Source of the DNA: Falsochrobactrum shanghaiense
GTDB lineage: Bacteria; Pseudomonadota; Alphaproteobacteria; Rhizobiales; Rhizobiaceae
DNA: 64,000 nucleotides
Direction of reading: 5' to 3'
NCBI RefSeq assembly: GCF_003149535.1
Contig: NZ_QGDB01000003.1
Span: 372,001 to 436,000 of the forward strand
Shown one piece after another: positions 8,523-17,642 of the stretch (the first letter of the stretch is position 1; the number at the start of each line of letters is the position of its first letter). Below the pieces are notes generated by a model. The model searched no databases. It saw only the letters and a program-made list of their open reading frames with translations, and had not been told where the DNA came from. The translations under genes and the position numbers were made by a program.

Positions 8523-9197
8523 ATGCCAGAAGTCATCTTTAACGGGCCTGCCGGGCGTCTCGAAGGCCGCTACCAGCCTTCCAGGGAAAAGAATGCGCCG
8601 ATTGCGCTGATCCTGCATCCGCACCCCCAATTTGGCGGGACAATGAACAACAAGATCGTCTACGATCTGTTTTATATGTTCCAGCAACGTGGTTTTACCA
8701 CATTGCGTTTCAACTTCCGGGGCATCGGACGCAGCCAGGGCGAATTCGATCATGGCGCGGGTGAACTTTCGGACGCTGCGAGCGCGCTTGACTGGGTTCA
8801 GGCGCTGCACCCTGATTCGAAAACCTGCTGGGTCGCCGGTTATTCATTCGGCGCATGGATCGGCATGCAGTTGCTCATGCGCCGACCCGAAATCGAAGGC
8901 TTCATGTCGATTGCACCGCAGCCAAACACATATGATTTCTCGTTCCTCGCGCCCTGCCCTTCGTCCGGTCTCATCATTCATGGCGATCAGGACAAGGTTG
9001 CCCCGCCCAAGGATGTGCAAACGCTCGTCGACAAGCTGAAATCCCAAAAGGGCATCACCATCACGCAGAATACGATTGAAGGGGCCAATCACTTCTTTAC
9101 CGGGTTCGGAGAGCAACTCATCGAGGAATGCTCGGAATATCTCGACCGCCGCCTTGCTGGCGAACTGGTCGAGATTCGCCCCAAGCGTCTCCGCTAA
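8523..9197 (+). CDS. alpha/beta hydrolase (COG2945-like)
   Basis: 224 aa from the ATG at 8523, which has GGAG 5 nt upstream; an ATG at 8508 is less well placed. The fold is shown by ALILHPHPQFGGTMNN (oxyanion region), the nucleophile elbow GYSFGAW, the acid in IHGDQDKVAPP and the catalytic His in EGANHFFTGF, so the Ser-Asp-His triad is complete. There is no signal peptide, so it should be cytoplasmic. Its substrate is unknown; this subfamily is widespread and poorly characterised. It is transcribed divergently from the cysteine desulfurase and ends at a strong terminator. Confidence 0.82.
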   Translation: MPEVIFNGPAGRLEGRYQPSREKNAPIALILHPHPQFGGTMNNKIVYDLFYMFQQRGFTTLRFNFRGIGRSQGEFDHGAGELSDAASALDWVQALHPDSKTCWVAGYSFGAWIGMQLLMRRPEIEGFMSIAPQPNTYDFSFLAPCPSSGLIIHGDQDKVAPPKDVQTLVDKLKSQKGITITQNTIEGANHFFTGFGEQLIEECSEYLDRRLAGELVEIRPKRLR

Positions 9198-9209
9198 TAT
9201 TCATTTCAT

Positions 9210-9235
9210 CCGGCGGGATTTCCCGCCGGTTTTTT
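9210..9235 (+). terminator. Rho-independent terminator of the hydrolase gene
   Basis: CCGGCGGGA (9210-9218) pairs with TCCCGCCGG (9221-9229), followed by six T. The T-run overlaps the anmK stop codon at 9234-9236 on the other strand, so the convergent genes share the site. Confidence 0.92.
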
Positions 9236-10355
9236 ATGGGCGTGCGATGATTCCGCCCGATACCGGCATGTTACAGCCGGTGGTCGAGGGATAGGTCAGG
9301 GGCAGACCGTGCAACGAACGAACGGCCAGATAGGCCCATGCCTCCGCCTCCATTGCATCGCCGTCAAATCCGGCATGATCGGCATCGACCACACGCGCGT
9401 CTTCACGTTCGGCCAGTGCCGATAATTCACTCATGATGGCCTGATTCTTGCGCCCGCCACCGCTGATGACATAGCTGCGCGGCGCAGAAGGCAAGTGAGA
9501 GGCCGAGCGCAATATTGCAGCAGCGCTTACGAAAGCCAGCGTTCGCGCGCCATCGGCAAGCGACATTTCTTCCTTGGCGGGCACGCTGAAATCGGCCCGG
9601 TCAAGAGAGCGGCGATGCGGGCTGGTGAAGAACTCATGGTCCAGATAGCGATTGGCGATATTCGCATTCACATGCCCGGTCATTGCAATCGCTCCACCCG
9701 AATCGAAGCTGCCCTGCCCATGCATTTCCATCCATTGGTCGATCAGCATATTGCCGGGACCACTATCATAGGCAATCAGTGCGCCGCCTTCCCCTACACA
9801 GGTCAGGTTGGAAATACCTCCTATATTGACGAATACGACCGGACGATCGAGGCCCGCTGGCAGATTTTCTGCCAGGGCTGCATGATAGGCGGGAATCAAG
9901 GGCGCACCCTGACCACCATGCCGCATGTCTTCGGCGCGCATGTCGTAGATCACCGGAATGCCTGTTTCCGAAGCGAGCAATGCCCCGTCCCCAAGTTGTA
10001 TTGTGAGCGCCTCATGGGGTCGATGCAGGACGGTCTGGCCATGAAAGCCGATCATGTCGATTTCTTCGGGCTTCAGCCCGTATTCGTGCAGAAAGTCGTT
10101 AACGGCAACAACGTGAAGCAAAGTAAGATCACGCTCCAGCCGCCTCAGCACGCCGGGGCGATCAATGCGCTGGCTGATGCTGCGTGCATCGAGCAAGGCC
10201 GCTTTCAAACGTGCGCGAAAGCCGTCCGAATAGGGCATTGACACGGAGGGACCGCGTTCTATCCGGTTTTCGCCATCGGTGGTCAGAAGCGCTATGTCGA
10301 TGCCATCCATGGATGTGCCGCTCATCAATCCTATCGCGCGTTTTAGATTGCTCAT
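9234..10355 (-). CDS. anmK: anhydro-N-acetylmuramic acid kinase
   Basis: 373 aa, normal length. [16 protein letters not shown] at the N-terminus is the family ATP-binding signature, [10 protein letters not shown] and [10 protein letters not shown] follow, and [12 protein letters not shown] closes the second lobe. The cytoplasmic enzyme hydrolyses and phosphorylates 1,6-anhydro-MurNAc to MurNAc-6-P during peptidoglycan recycling. NagZ, which acts on muropeptides upstream in the same pathway, is encoded at 54.4-55.4 kb. It converges on the hydrolase gene and is divergent from tyrS. Confidence 0.96.
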   Translation of the reverse strand: MSNLKRAIGLMSGTSMDGIDIALLTTDGENRIERGPSVSMPYSDGFRARLKAALLDARSISQRIDRPGVLRRLERDLTLLHVVAVNDFLHEYGLKPEEIDMIGFHGQTVLHRPHEALTIQLGDGALLASETGIPVIYDMRAEDMRHGGQGAPLIPAYHAALAENLPAGLDRPVVFVNIGGISNLTCVGEGGALIAYDSGPGNMLIDQWMEMHGQGSFDSGGAIAMTGHVNANIANRYLDHEFFTSPHRRSLDRADFSVPAKEEMSLADGARTLAFVSAAAILRSASHLPSAPRSYVISGGGRKNQAIMSELSALAEREDARVVDADHAGFDGDAMEAEAWAYLAVRSLHGLPLTYPSTTGCNMPVSGGIIARP

Positions 10356-10469
10356 GCGGGAGTTTCCTTGTTATTCACAGTTGAATGATGTTAAAGGCAA
10401 AATCTCTTAATGCAGTAGGCACTTCCTTACCGCCATCTACAATCTCGCCTCATCAGTCAGGAAAAGGGC

Positions 10470-11723
10470 ATGTCCGGTTTTAAATCCGATTTTCTTCGCA
10501 CGCTTTCCGAGCGCGGCTTCATTCATCAAATTTCCGATGAAACCGGCCTCGACGAATTGTTGGCCAAGGAAACCGTGACAGCCTATATCGGCTTTGATCC
10601 TACGGCGCCAAGCCTGCACGCTGGCGGCCTGATCCAGATCATGATGCTGCATTGGCTCCAGCAGACCGGTCACAAGCCGGTTGCCCTTATGGGCGGCGGT
10701 ACGGGCATGGTTGGCGATCCATCCTTCAAGGATGAAGCGCGCAAGCTGATGACGGAAGAGACGATTGTCGAGAACATTGCCGGTATTCAGCGTGTTTTTG
10801 CAAATTACCTGACCTTCGGCGACGGAGCGACCGACGCCTTGATGGTCAATAATGCCGACTGGCTGCGCGGCATCAACTATCTCGAATTCCTGCGCGATGT
10901 GGGCCGTCATTTCTCGGTTAACCGGATGCTGTCTTTCGATTCGGTGAAATTACGTCTTGAGCGCGAGCAATCGCTCTCATTTCTCGAATTCAACTACATG
11001 ATCCTGCAAGCCTATGACTTTGTCGAGCTTAATAAGCGCCATGACATACGCCTGCAGATGGGCGGCTCGGATCAGTGGGGCAATATCGTCAATGGCATTG
11101 ATCTTGGCCACCGCATGGGTACGCCGCAGCTTTATGCCCTCACCTCGCCGCTTCTGACCACCGCATCGGGCCAGAAGATGGGCAAGTCCCTGGGCGGAGC
11201 GATCTGGCTCAATGCCGATATGCTCAGCGCCTATGATTTCTGGCAATATTGGCGCAATACGGAAGATGCCGACGTAGAACGCTTTCTCAAACTCTACACG
11301 ACCCTGCCGCTGGACGAGATCGCCCGGCTGGCAGCGCTGGGCGGCGCTGAAATCAATGAGGCGAAAAAGATTCTGGCAACAGAAACGACCGCTATCCTGC
11401 ATGGACGCGACGCAGCCGAGGAAGCAGCCGAGACGGCGAGAAAGACCTTCGAGGAAGGCGAACTTTCAAGCAATCTGCCCACGGTCGGCGTTCACAAGGC
11501 CACCCTGAACGAAGGAATCGGCGTTCTGGCGCTGATGGTTTTGGCGGAACTATGCACCACCAACGGCGAGGCCCGCCGTCATATCGAAGGCGGCGCGGTA
11601 CGAATCAATGACGAGCCGGTCAGCGACCCGCGCATGGTCATCAATTCATCCGCACTCAACGATCAGGGCGTCATCAAGGTATCTCTGGGCAAGAAACGCC
11701 ATGTCCTGATCCGTCCAGCCTGA
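10470..11723 (+). CDS. tyrS: tyrosyl-tRNA synthetase
   Basis: 417 aa class I synthetase of the bacterial TyrRS type. [19 protein letters not shown] contains the HIGH-like signature (HAGG), [14 protein letters not shown] lines the tyrosine pocket, and [12 protein letters not shown] is the KMSKS-like loop. The C-terminal S4-like RNA-binding domain has [21 protein letters not shown]. It charges tRNA-Tyr in the cytoplasm. A Rho-independent terminator follows 24 bp after the stop. Confidence 0.97.
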   Translation: MSGFKSDFLRTLSERGFIHQISDETGLDELLAKETVTAYIGFDPTAPSLHAGGLIQIMMLHWLQQTGHKPVALMGGGTGMVGDPSFKDEARKLMTEETIVENIAGIQRVFANYLTFGDGATDALMVNNADWLRGINYLEFLRDVGRHFSVNRMLSFDSVKLRLEREQSLSFLEFNYMILQAYDFVELNKRHDIRLQMGGSDQWGNIVNGIDLGHRMGTPQLYALTSPLLTTASGQKMGKSLGGAIWLNADMLSAYDFWQYWRNTEDADVERFLKLYTTLPLDEIARLAALGGAEINEAKKILATETTAILHGRDAAEEAAETARKTFEEGELSSNLPTVGVHKATLNEGIGVLALMVLAELCTTNGEARRHIEGGAVRINDEPVSDPRMVINSSALNDQGVIKVSLGKKRHVLIRPA

Positions 11724-11746
11724 CGGTTTCAAATTACTGATCAGAT

Positions 11747-11775
11747 AAGCCGGGCGAATATGCCCGGCTTTATTT
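11747..11775 (+). terminator. Rho-independent terminator of tyrS
   Basis: AAGCCGGGC (11747-11755) pairs with GCCCGGCTT (11762-11770), 6-nt loop, followed by TATTTTT. The next gene converges at 11795. Confidence 0.9.
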
Positions 11776-11794
11776 TTAATCGTTTGCGGAAAAG

Positions 11795-14700
11795 TCAGAA
11801 TTCGAAGATCGAGCGGAAGATACCGGGCGCGATGATGGAAATCGGATTGACGATGACCTGCGGCTGCTTGGCGCTTCCCACCAGCTTGAAGGTAATGCCC
11901 AGCAAGCCGCGATCACGGCCATTGCCGAGCAGAGCACCGAAAATCGGCACCTCGCCAAAAATACGGTTCACACCATAAGCGGGCATGAATGTGCCGGTTA
12001 TCGCCATATTGCCCTGTGCATCGTAGAGCACGCCCTGAAAGGTCGTGCCGATAGAAGAGCCGCGCACGACGCCTCTGGAGAGCTTGAGATAGCTATCGCC
12101 CTTCTCGATCAAGGAAAAGCCGCGCTCAACGTCGACACGCGAAACATCAATATCGCGCTTGACCGCCTGATTGAGACTTGCCCCGCCGCTTTCGGGCGTA
12201 CTGGAAACGATCTTGGCAAGGCGCGGCTCGTTGATAATGGCAAAATTACGCGCATCGATCTGGCCGCTCAAAGGCCCGTCGCCCTGCCCTGCAAGACCCA
12301 CAGTGATCTTGCCGCCGCGCATCTTGTCGTAGAAATCGAGGAAGCGGAGGATTGCTCCGGCATCATTGGACTGCAAGGAAATGGAGCGGGCATCGCCCTG
12401 ATCATTATTCGTGGCCGCGAAAGCCTGACCGGAAGCGGTTGTGGCATTGATCGAAACGCCTGAAACCTTGCTTCCTGCCTTTTCATAGGAAACAGCCAGA
12501 TTGCGCAGCGTTTCACCATGAAAGCCCGTCACCTCGTCAATCTGCGCGCTGACCACGAGACGCGCAGTATCGCCTTTCGAACCGCTGCTCTTCTTGTCGA
12601 GCTTCGTTACCTGCTTGATAAGTGCGCGGGCATCAAACTGCGTTCCCTTGACAGTGATACGATAGCTGCCGGAGTTTCTCGCGGCCTTCACAGAAAGCCT
12701 GTCTGAACGGTTGAGGCGTATCTCGCTAAAATCAGCCGATTGCAAATTGCCGCCTGCAATCAGCAGATCACCTTTGGCGCCGAATGTATCGCCCGTCAAA
12801 ACGAAATTCTCAATATCGATATTGCCGCCTTGTTCGCCATTCTCGATCAGGTCGAATGCCAGCTTTGCCGGAACACCGCTCCCTTTTTGCCAGCCCAGCC
12901 ACGGCAGATCGATCTTCGTCTTGCCCAGATCAGCCAAAACACGGCGCTTGTCGCCTTCCTTCATCCCCAGATCGATAATTATCGGTCCCGATAACAATCC
13001 ATCGAGGCCGGGAAGGATCTTGCTGCGGCTTTTGTCATCCAGTTCAAGCCTGATCTTTTGGTCCCGTTTTACAGGCCCTGCGCGTTCTATGGGCTCCGTC
13101 ATGGAAATTTGTGCCGGCACGCCGTCAAGCCGCGCATCTGCCGTGATGACCGCCGCCGCCTGATCAACCCTGACGGTCCCGCTTGCATCCGTAATGAGGG
13201 AGCCGCCAACGCGTTTTGAAATGGCAAGATTCGAGAAGTCTATGTCCGCATTCCATTTGAGCGTTCCGGGTGGCGCGTTCTTCGAGACCGCGAAAGCCAC
13301 TTTTACGCGCGATTTCACATCGCCGGTCACTTCTTCCGGCCCAAATGGAATGCTTTGAAGAACATTAATAGGTTTTTTTCCGGCTATTTCAGCGATAGCC
13401 GTCGCCTGCCCCGAAACCGTCAGGTCCAGATCAGCTATGACGGGCCGCTGCGGCCCCCAGGGGATAATCAGAGTCCCATCCGATACCAGCGCCTGATGAT
13501 TGCCCGACGTATAAGCAACGCCTTCTTGCAGTTTTATCGTGGCATGCGCGCCGCGAACTGAAACAGTCCCATCGACATCGCGAACAGGCGGTAATTCGCC
13601 AACAATATCAAAACGCGTGTTTGAGATATTGAAATCCGCCTTTATCTCGTCGCGGGTCAGCGGCGGCGGAAGGCCGGGACCATTGAAGCGTCCGCCAGCA
13701 AGAGAAATATCGATGCGGCTATCCGTCAAAGTGCCGCCAAAAAGGTTCTTGAGCACCCATTCCCGCGCGCCGTCAGCCACATCGATGGGCCAGAGATGCT
13801 TGGCATCCGCGACCGGCATATGTGGAATACGCAGCATGAAGATCATCTCAGGCGATCCAAAGCCAAATCCCATGCTGCCCTGCCCATAAAGATCGCCTTG
13901 CGCGGTCTGTACATTGAGATCGGAAAACTGAATTCGCTGCTTATCCGACTGATAGCTGCCGGCAATCCGGACGCCGAAGGCGAGCGGCGGATCACTCGAT
14001 TCCGCGGGCATGCTGGTTGCGGAACTGGTCAATATCTCGAACCGATAGGCCGCGTCTGCTCCGCTGTTCTCCTGGTTTTCTGCCTCCGGCATCGGTCCGA
14101 AGGCACCGTTGAGCGTTGCCTGCAATCCGCCAAGCTGAAGCTGCGACGGCAGAATTTCGATTTTATCGCTACCGACAATATGCTCAAGGCTTAGCAGCGA
14201 ACGGCCGCGAATCCCCGCCACCTTCCCCAGTTGCATATCAATATCATTGACTTCCAGTTCCGCCGTCAGACGTTCCGCCATATCATGTGTCGCGGTTTGC
14301 CCGGAAAGCCTTAAATTGGCATTGCCCCGCAATTCGAAATGAGCGGGATTGACGCGATTGCCATTGATGACCGGCGCGACTTCATCGGACGAGCCCAGAT
14401 TGACGGGAATGTTGCTGATGCCGAGCTGGAAAGCCTCAAGCTCGTTTTTCTGGTCCTTGCGGTCGATATTGCCGGAGAGACTAACCGTCTCGCCGTTCCA
14501 TTGGAAGCTGCCCTCGATTGCAATCCTGCCGGAATTCTCGACAAACCGCAGTTTCTCGACGTGAAGGTTTTGCATTGCCTCACCGGTCTTGAAGCGGATT
14601 GTGCTGTTGGTCAGCTCGAGCGCCTGCGTATTCTGGTCGCGCAACAATTGCAGATTGTGGCGCATGGCTGCAAAAATCTCTTCGGAGACGGCATCAAAAT

Positions 14701-15241
14701 CAATCAGACCACGTTTGTCATATGGCAGGGTCTTCCAGAAACCGGCCCCTTGCTGCTCCGGAACATCGAAAGCCGCGCCATCGATTTCGAGCGCCGCAAC
14801 ACGCAGCTTGCCTGTCAGAAGCGGCAGCGGGGCAAGTCCAAGGCGCACCGATCTGATATGTTGAATTTCCAGGCCCTGTTCGGGATCCGATATGGAGACG
14901 TCCGTCGCTTCCATGGCGATGAGGCTGTTGCCATCAAGCGAAAGGGTGGCTTTACCGATCTCAGCCGATGCTTTTGCGCCCAGAATGTCCGTGAGGCCCT
15001 TCTGTGCCTCGTCACGCAAAAGGTCGCTGTTGACCCCTCCGCGCAAAACGACAAAAGCCGCGCCGCCAATCAGCACCAGAATAATGCAAAGGGAAAGAAA
15101 TGCATGCGAGCAAAATGCCATGAATGAACGCCGCGGGCGCAAGGGAGAAGGCAGCCCCTCCCTACCGCCGTCTGCCGTCAGGCGTTCGATGCTCTTCAGC
15201 TCCCGCTTCGTGAAGCGGATTTTGCGCGGTTTATCTTTCAA
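11795..15241 (-). CDS. giant AsmA/YhdP-like inner-membrane protein
   Basis: 1148 aa. About 40 basic N-terminal residues precede one transmembrane helix (roughly residues 42-66, rich in Leu/Ile/Val), and the rest is a very long periplasmic beta-rich region with DUF3971- and AsmA-like repeats. The C-terminus holds RGVVRGSSIGTTFQGVLYD and GTFMPAYGVNRIFGEVPIFG, typical of the YhdP/AsmA C-terminal module. Relatives form hydrophobic bridges that carry phospholipids to the outer membrane. The frame opens with TTG at 15241, just after an in-frame stop, and the first ATG is codon 41, inside the membrane segment, so TTG is the likely start. Function is inferred from family only. Confidence 0.8.
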   Translation of the reverse strand: MKDKPRKIRFTKRELKSIERLTADGGREGLPSPLRPRRSFMAFCSHAFLSLCIILVLIGGAAFVVLRGGVNSDLLRDEAQKGLTDILGAKASAEIGKATLSLDGNSLIAMEATDVSISDPEQGLEIQHIRSVRLGLAPLPLLTGKLRVAALEIDGAAFDVPEQQGAGFWKTLPYDKRGLIDFDAVSEEIFAAMRHNLQLLRDQNTQALELTNSTIRFKTGEAMQNLHVEKLRFVENSGRIAIEGSFQWNGETVSLSGNIDRKDQKNELEAFQLGISNIPVNLGSSDEVAPVINGNRVNPAHFELRGNANLRLSGQTATHDMAERLTAELEVNDIDMQLGKVAGIRGRSLLSLEHIVGSDKIEILPSQLQLGGLQATLNGAFGPMPEAENQENSGADAAYRFEILTSSATSMPAESSDPPLAFGVRIAGSYQSDKQRIQFSDLNVQTAQGDLYGQGSMGFGFGSPEMIFMLRIPHMPVADAKHLWPIDVADGAREWVLKNLFGGTLTDSRIDISLAGGRFNGPGLPPPLTRDEIKADFNISNTRFDIVGELPPVRDVDGTVSVRGAHATIKLQEGVAYTSGNHQALVSDGTLIIPWGPQRPVIADLDLTVSGQATAIAEIAGKKPINVLQSIPFGPEEVTGDVKSRVKVAFAVSKNAPPGTLKWNADIDFSNLAISKRVGGSLITDASGTVRVDQAAAVITADARLDGVPAQISMTEPIERAGPVKRDQKIRLELDDKSRSKILPGLDGLLSGPIIIDLGMKEGDKRRVLADLGKTKIDLPWLGWQKGSGVPAKLAFDLIENGEQGGNIDIENFVLTGDTFGAKGDLLIAGGNLQSADFSEIRLNRSDRLSVKAARNSGSYRITVKGTQFDARALIKQVTKLDKKSSGSKGDTARLVVSAQIDEVTGFHGETLRNLAVSYEKAGSKVSGVSINATTASGQAFAATNNDQGDARSISLQSNDAGAILRFLDFYDKMRGGKITVGLAGQGDGPLSGQIDARNFAIINEPRLAKIVSSTPESGGASLNQAVKRDIDVSRVDVERGFSLIEKGDSYLKLSRGVVRGSSIGTTFQGVLYDAQGNMAITGTFMPAYGVNRIFGEVPIFGALLGNGRDRGLLGITFKLVGSAKQPQVIVNPISIIAPGIFRSIFEF

Positions 15242-15447
15242 TATTCAAGCCGAGTAACCAGATTCCGTAAATAATAACCCTCACGACGCATTTGTGAGAA
15301 CCAGTTGGTATTCTATTTTCGAATTGCTGCCACAGCCCTGCGCCCCAAGCTGCGGAATAGTTGCATAAGCCCGGCTCGAATGCGATAGCTCAAAGCCCCG
15401 TTCAAGCAGAATCGCCGGAATGCGCAATCATCAAGAAAGGCTTTGAT

Positions 15448-15921
15448 ATGGCTCGTCCCCAGCCCGGAGATATGGCACCTGACTTCACATTGCCTTCCGA
15501 TAATAATGCCACCATCTCCCTTTCATCCATGAAGGGCAAAGCTGTAGTCCTTTATTTCTATCCAAAAGATGACACTTCAGGCTGCACCAGAGAAGCGCTA
15601 GATTTCTCACAATTGAAGCCAGAATTTGACGGGATCGATACGATGGTGATCGGAGTATCACCTGACAGCGTCGAAAAACATGCCAAATTTCGCAAAAAGC
15701 ACGGATTGCTCGTTGAACTTGCCGCTGATGAAGACAAAGCTATTCTGGAAAGCTTTGGCGTTTGGGTCGAAAAAAGCATGTATGGCCGCAAATATATGGG
15801 CGTTGAACGCACCACATTCCTGATCGACGCCGAAGGGCGCATCGCGCAGGTCTGGAACAAGGTCAAGGTGGCAGGACACGCTCAGGCCGTACTCGAATCC
15901 GCAAGGGCCCTTCAATCATAA
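15448..15921 (+). CDS. bcp: peroxiredoxin, Bcp/PrxQ family
   Basis: 157 aa from the ATG at 15448, which has AAGAAAGG 7 nt upstream; longer in-frame starts add residues foreign to the family. PGDMAPDFTLPSDN opens the thioredoxin-like fold and YFYPKDDTSGCTREALDF holds the peroxidatic Cys. This is the only Cys in the protein: the resolving Cys five residues later in E. coli Bcp is replaced (CTREA), so an external thiol must complete the cycle. It reduces hydroperoxides in the cytoplasm. It stands alone between the converging AsmA-like gene and a small secreted protein gene. Confidence 0.92.
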   Translation: MARPQPGDMAPDFTLPSDNNATISLSSMKGKAVVLYFYPKDDTSGCTREALDFSQLKPEFDGIDTMVIGVSPDSVEKHAKFRKKHGLLVELAADEDKAILESFGVWVEKSMYGRKYMGVERTTFLIDAEGRIAQVWNKVKVAGHAQAVLESARALQS

Positions 15922-16010
15922 GCCCGGCATGAAGATGCGGCTTATAAATCATTGTCAAACCGGCGCTAAATTATAGCCATATTCTGTGGGATAGTTGATA
16001 TAATCTCAAG

Positions 16011-16301
16011 ATGTTCTGGCTGCGGAGAATCGGCTTCATGAATGATCAATATCGCAGCCATTCCCTGCTCCGCTTATGCGCAGCCTTTCTCGTGCTATCC
16101 ATGAGTTATGCTGCGGCAAGCGCTGGCGAGCAGAAACTCGCTCTCATACAGCCTCTTCCCGAAAAGCCGTCCGAAGCGCCGCCTTATGAGAATGTTCCGC
16201 ACGAATCGTTCGTTCCGGCAGAAGCGCTTGGGCAGTTGGGCATTGATCCGATCATAACCGGGCCGGTGCCAAAGGCTCGCCGCAGCTGGTCAAAATTATA
16301 A
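16011..16301 (+). CDS. small secreted hypothetical protein
   Basis: 96 aa, or 87 aa from the ATG at 16038. Both starts lead into a signal peptide: LLRLCAAFLVLSMSYAAASA, with probable cleavage after ASA. The mature part is only about 50 residues, proline- and glutamate-rich, ending in TGPVPKARRSWSKL. I recognise no domain. It is probably periplasmic or envelope-associated. The start is uncertain because neither ATG has an ideal ribosome binding site (GGAG lies 11 nt before the second). Confidence 0.55.
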   Translation: MFWLRRIGFMNDQYRSHSLLRLCAAFLVLSMSYAAASAGEQKLALIQPLPEKPSEAPPYENVPHESFVPAEALGQLGIDPIITGPVPKARRSWSKL

Positions 16302-16325
16302 AGTTGTATTCAAAGCAATTATGCA

Positions 16326-16352
16326 AAAATAAACCCGGCCTGTGCCGGGTTT
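16326..16352 (-). terminator. Rho-independent terminator of prfB
   Basis: AAACCCGGC (16331-16339) pairs with GCCGGGTTT (16344-16352), 4-nt loop. On the minus strand the stem continues into ATTTTTGC. It lies 6 bp after the prfB stop and can also stop the converging small gene. Confidence 0.88.
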
Positions 16353-16358
16353 ATCGTA

Positions 16359-17487
16359 TCAATCGATGTCTTCGACGGTTCCGGCTCCGCCATGGATGCG
16401 GTGCGCGAGGGCTGCTTCCATAAAGGGCGTCACCTCACCATCGAGCACCTCCTGCGGGTTGGTGCTTTCAACGCCTGTGCGCAAATCCTTCACAAGCTGG
16501 TAGGGCTGAAGCACATAAGAGCGAATCTGGTGGCCCCAGCCAATATCGGTTTTGCTGGAATTGGCCACGTCCGTCGCTTCTTCGCGCTTTTTCAGCTCTT
16601 CCTCATAAAGGCGGGCACGCAACATCGACCACGCTTTTTCACGGTTCTTGTGCTGAGAGCGTTCAGCCTGACACTGCACCACGATGCCGGTGGCAATGTG
16701 GGTGATGCGAACGGCGGAGTCGGTCGTATTGACGTGCTGCCCGCCCGCGCCCGATGCACGATAGGTATCGATGCGCACATCTGCTTCCGTAACCTGCACA
16801 TCGATATTGTCATCGATGACGGGATAGACCCAGATGCTGGCAAATGATGTGTGACGACGAGCGTTCGAATCATAGGGCGAGATACGGACCAGACGATGCA
16901 CGCCCGATTCGGTCTTGAGCATGCCGTAGGAATTGTGCCCCTTGACGAGAATGGTCGCGGATTTGATCCCCGCTTCTTCCCCCTCATGCACTTCCATCAC
17001 CTCGACCTTGCGGCCGCCGCGGTCAGCCCAGCGCGTATACATGCGCAGAAGCATGGACGCCCAATCCTGGCTTTCCGTGCCGCCCGCTCCCGCATGAACT
17101 TCTACATAGGTGTCATTGGCATCCGCTTCGCCCGAAAGCAGCATGTCGATCTGGCGGCGGTCGATCTCTTCCTTGAGGTCGCGGATGGTGTTTTCCGCAT
17201 CCTCGATGATCGACTTGTCGCCTTCTTCCTCACCCATGGCGATCAGTTCGACGCTGTCATCGAGCGTTTGCGTCAGATTGTTGATGCCATTGATGCTGTC
17301 ATCCAGTTGCTGGCGTTCGCGCATCAGCTTCTGAGCTTCCTGCGCATCATTCCAGAGGGATGGATCTTCGGCTCTTTGGTTGAGATAACCTAGGCGTTTG
17401 ACTGCTTGATCCCAGTCAAAGATGCCTCCTCAGCAGGCTTATGGCCTGCTGGATTTCGTCAACCAGCGTTTCGATTTCCGCGCGCAT
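16359..17487 (-). CDS. prfB: peptide chain release factor 2, programmed +1 frameshift
   Basis: 375 aa made from two frames. Translation starts at the ATG at 17487 (MRAEIETLVDEIQQAIS), and after 23 codons meets an in-frame TGA (17416-17418) in the context AGGAGG-cat-CTT-TGA-C. Ribosomes slip +1 at CTT and continue at GAC (17417) to the stop at 16359. The AGGAGG three bases before CTTTGAC is the internal Shine-Dalgarno-like stimulator known from E. coli prfB. The second part has the peptidyl-hydrolysis motif GAGGQHVN and the stop-codon-recognition loop as SPY instead of SPF. RF2 reads UGA and UAA, so the site autoregulates its own level. A conventional single-frame annotation would lose the N-terminus. 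Confidence 0.97.
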
Positions 17488-17598
17488 GGGCAAATCGTTC
17501 CTCAAATAAGTCTGTCAAATGTGAAGAAAACACCGGCCCGCGCCATGCAGGCTCCGTGTTGTTCCAGCCTGGCAGGCTGCATCAAGAGCCGACCAAAC

Positions 17599-17626
17599 GC
17601 GGCGGACCATAATTAGCACGCCGCGC
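17599..17626 (-). other. hairpin after the PBP1A gene
   Basis: CGCGGCG (17599-17605) and CGCCGCG (17620-17626) form a 7-bp stem with a 14-nt loop, 17 bp after the PBP1A stop and before prfB. There is no U-tract on the minus strand, so it may be a stabilising or partial-termination structure. Confidence 0.3.
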
Positions 17627-17642
17627 GGTGTAAAGGGGCAGA

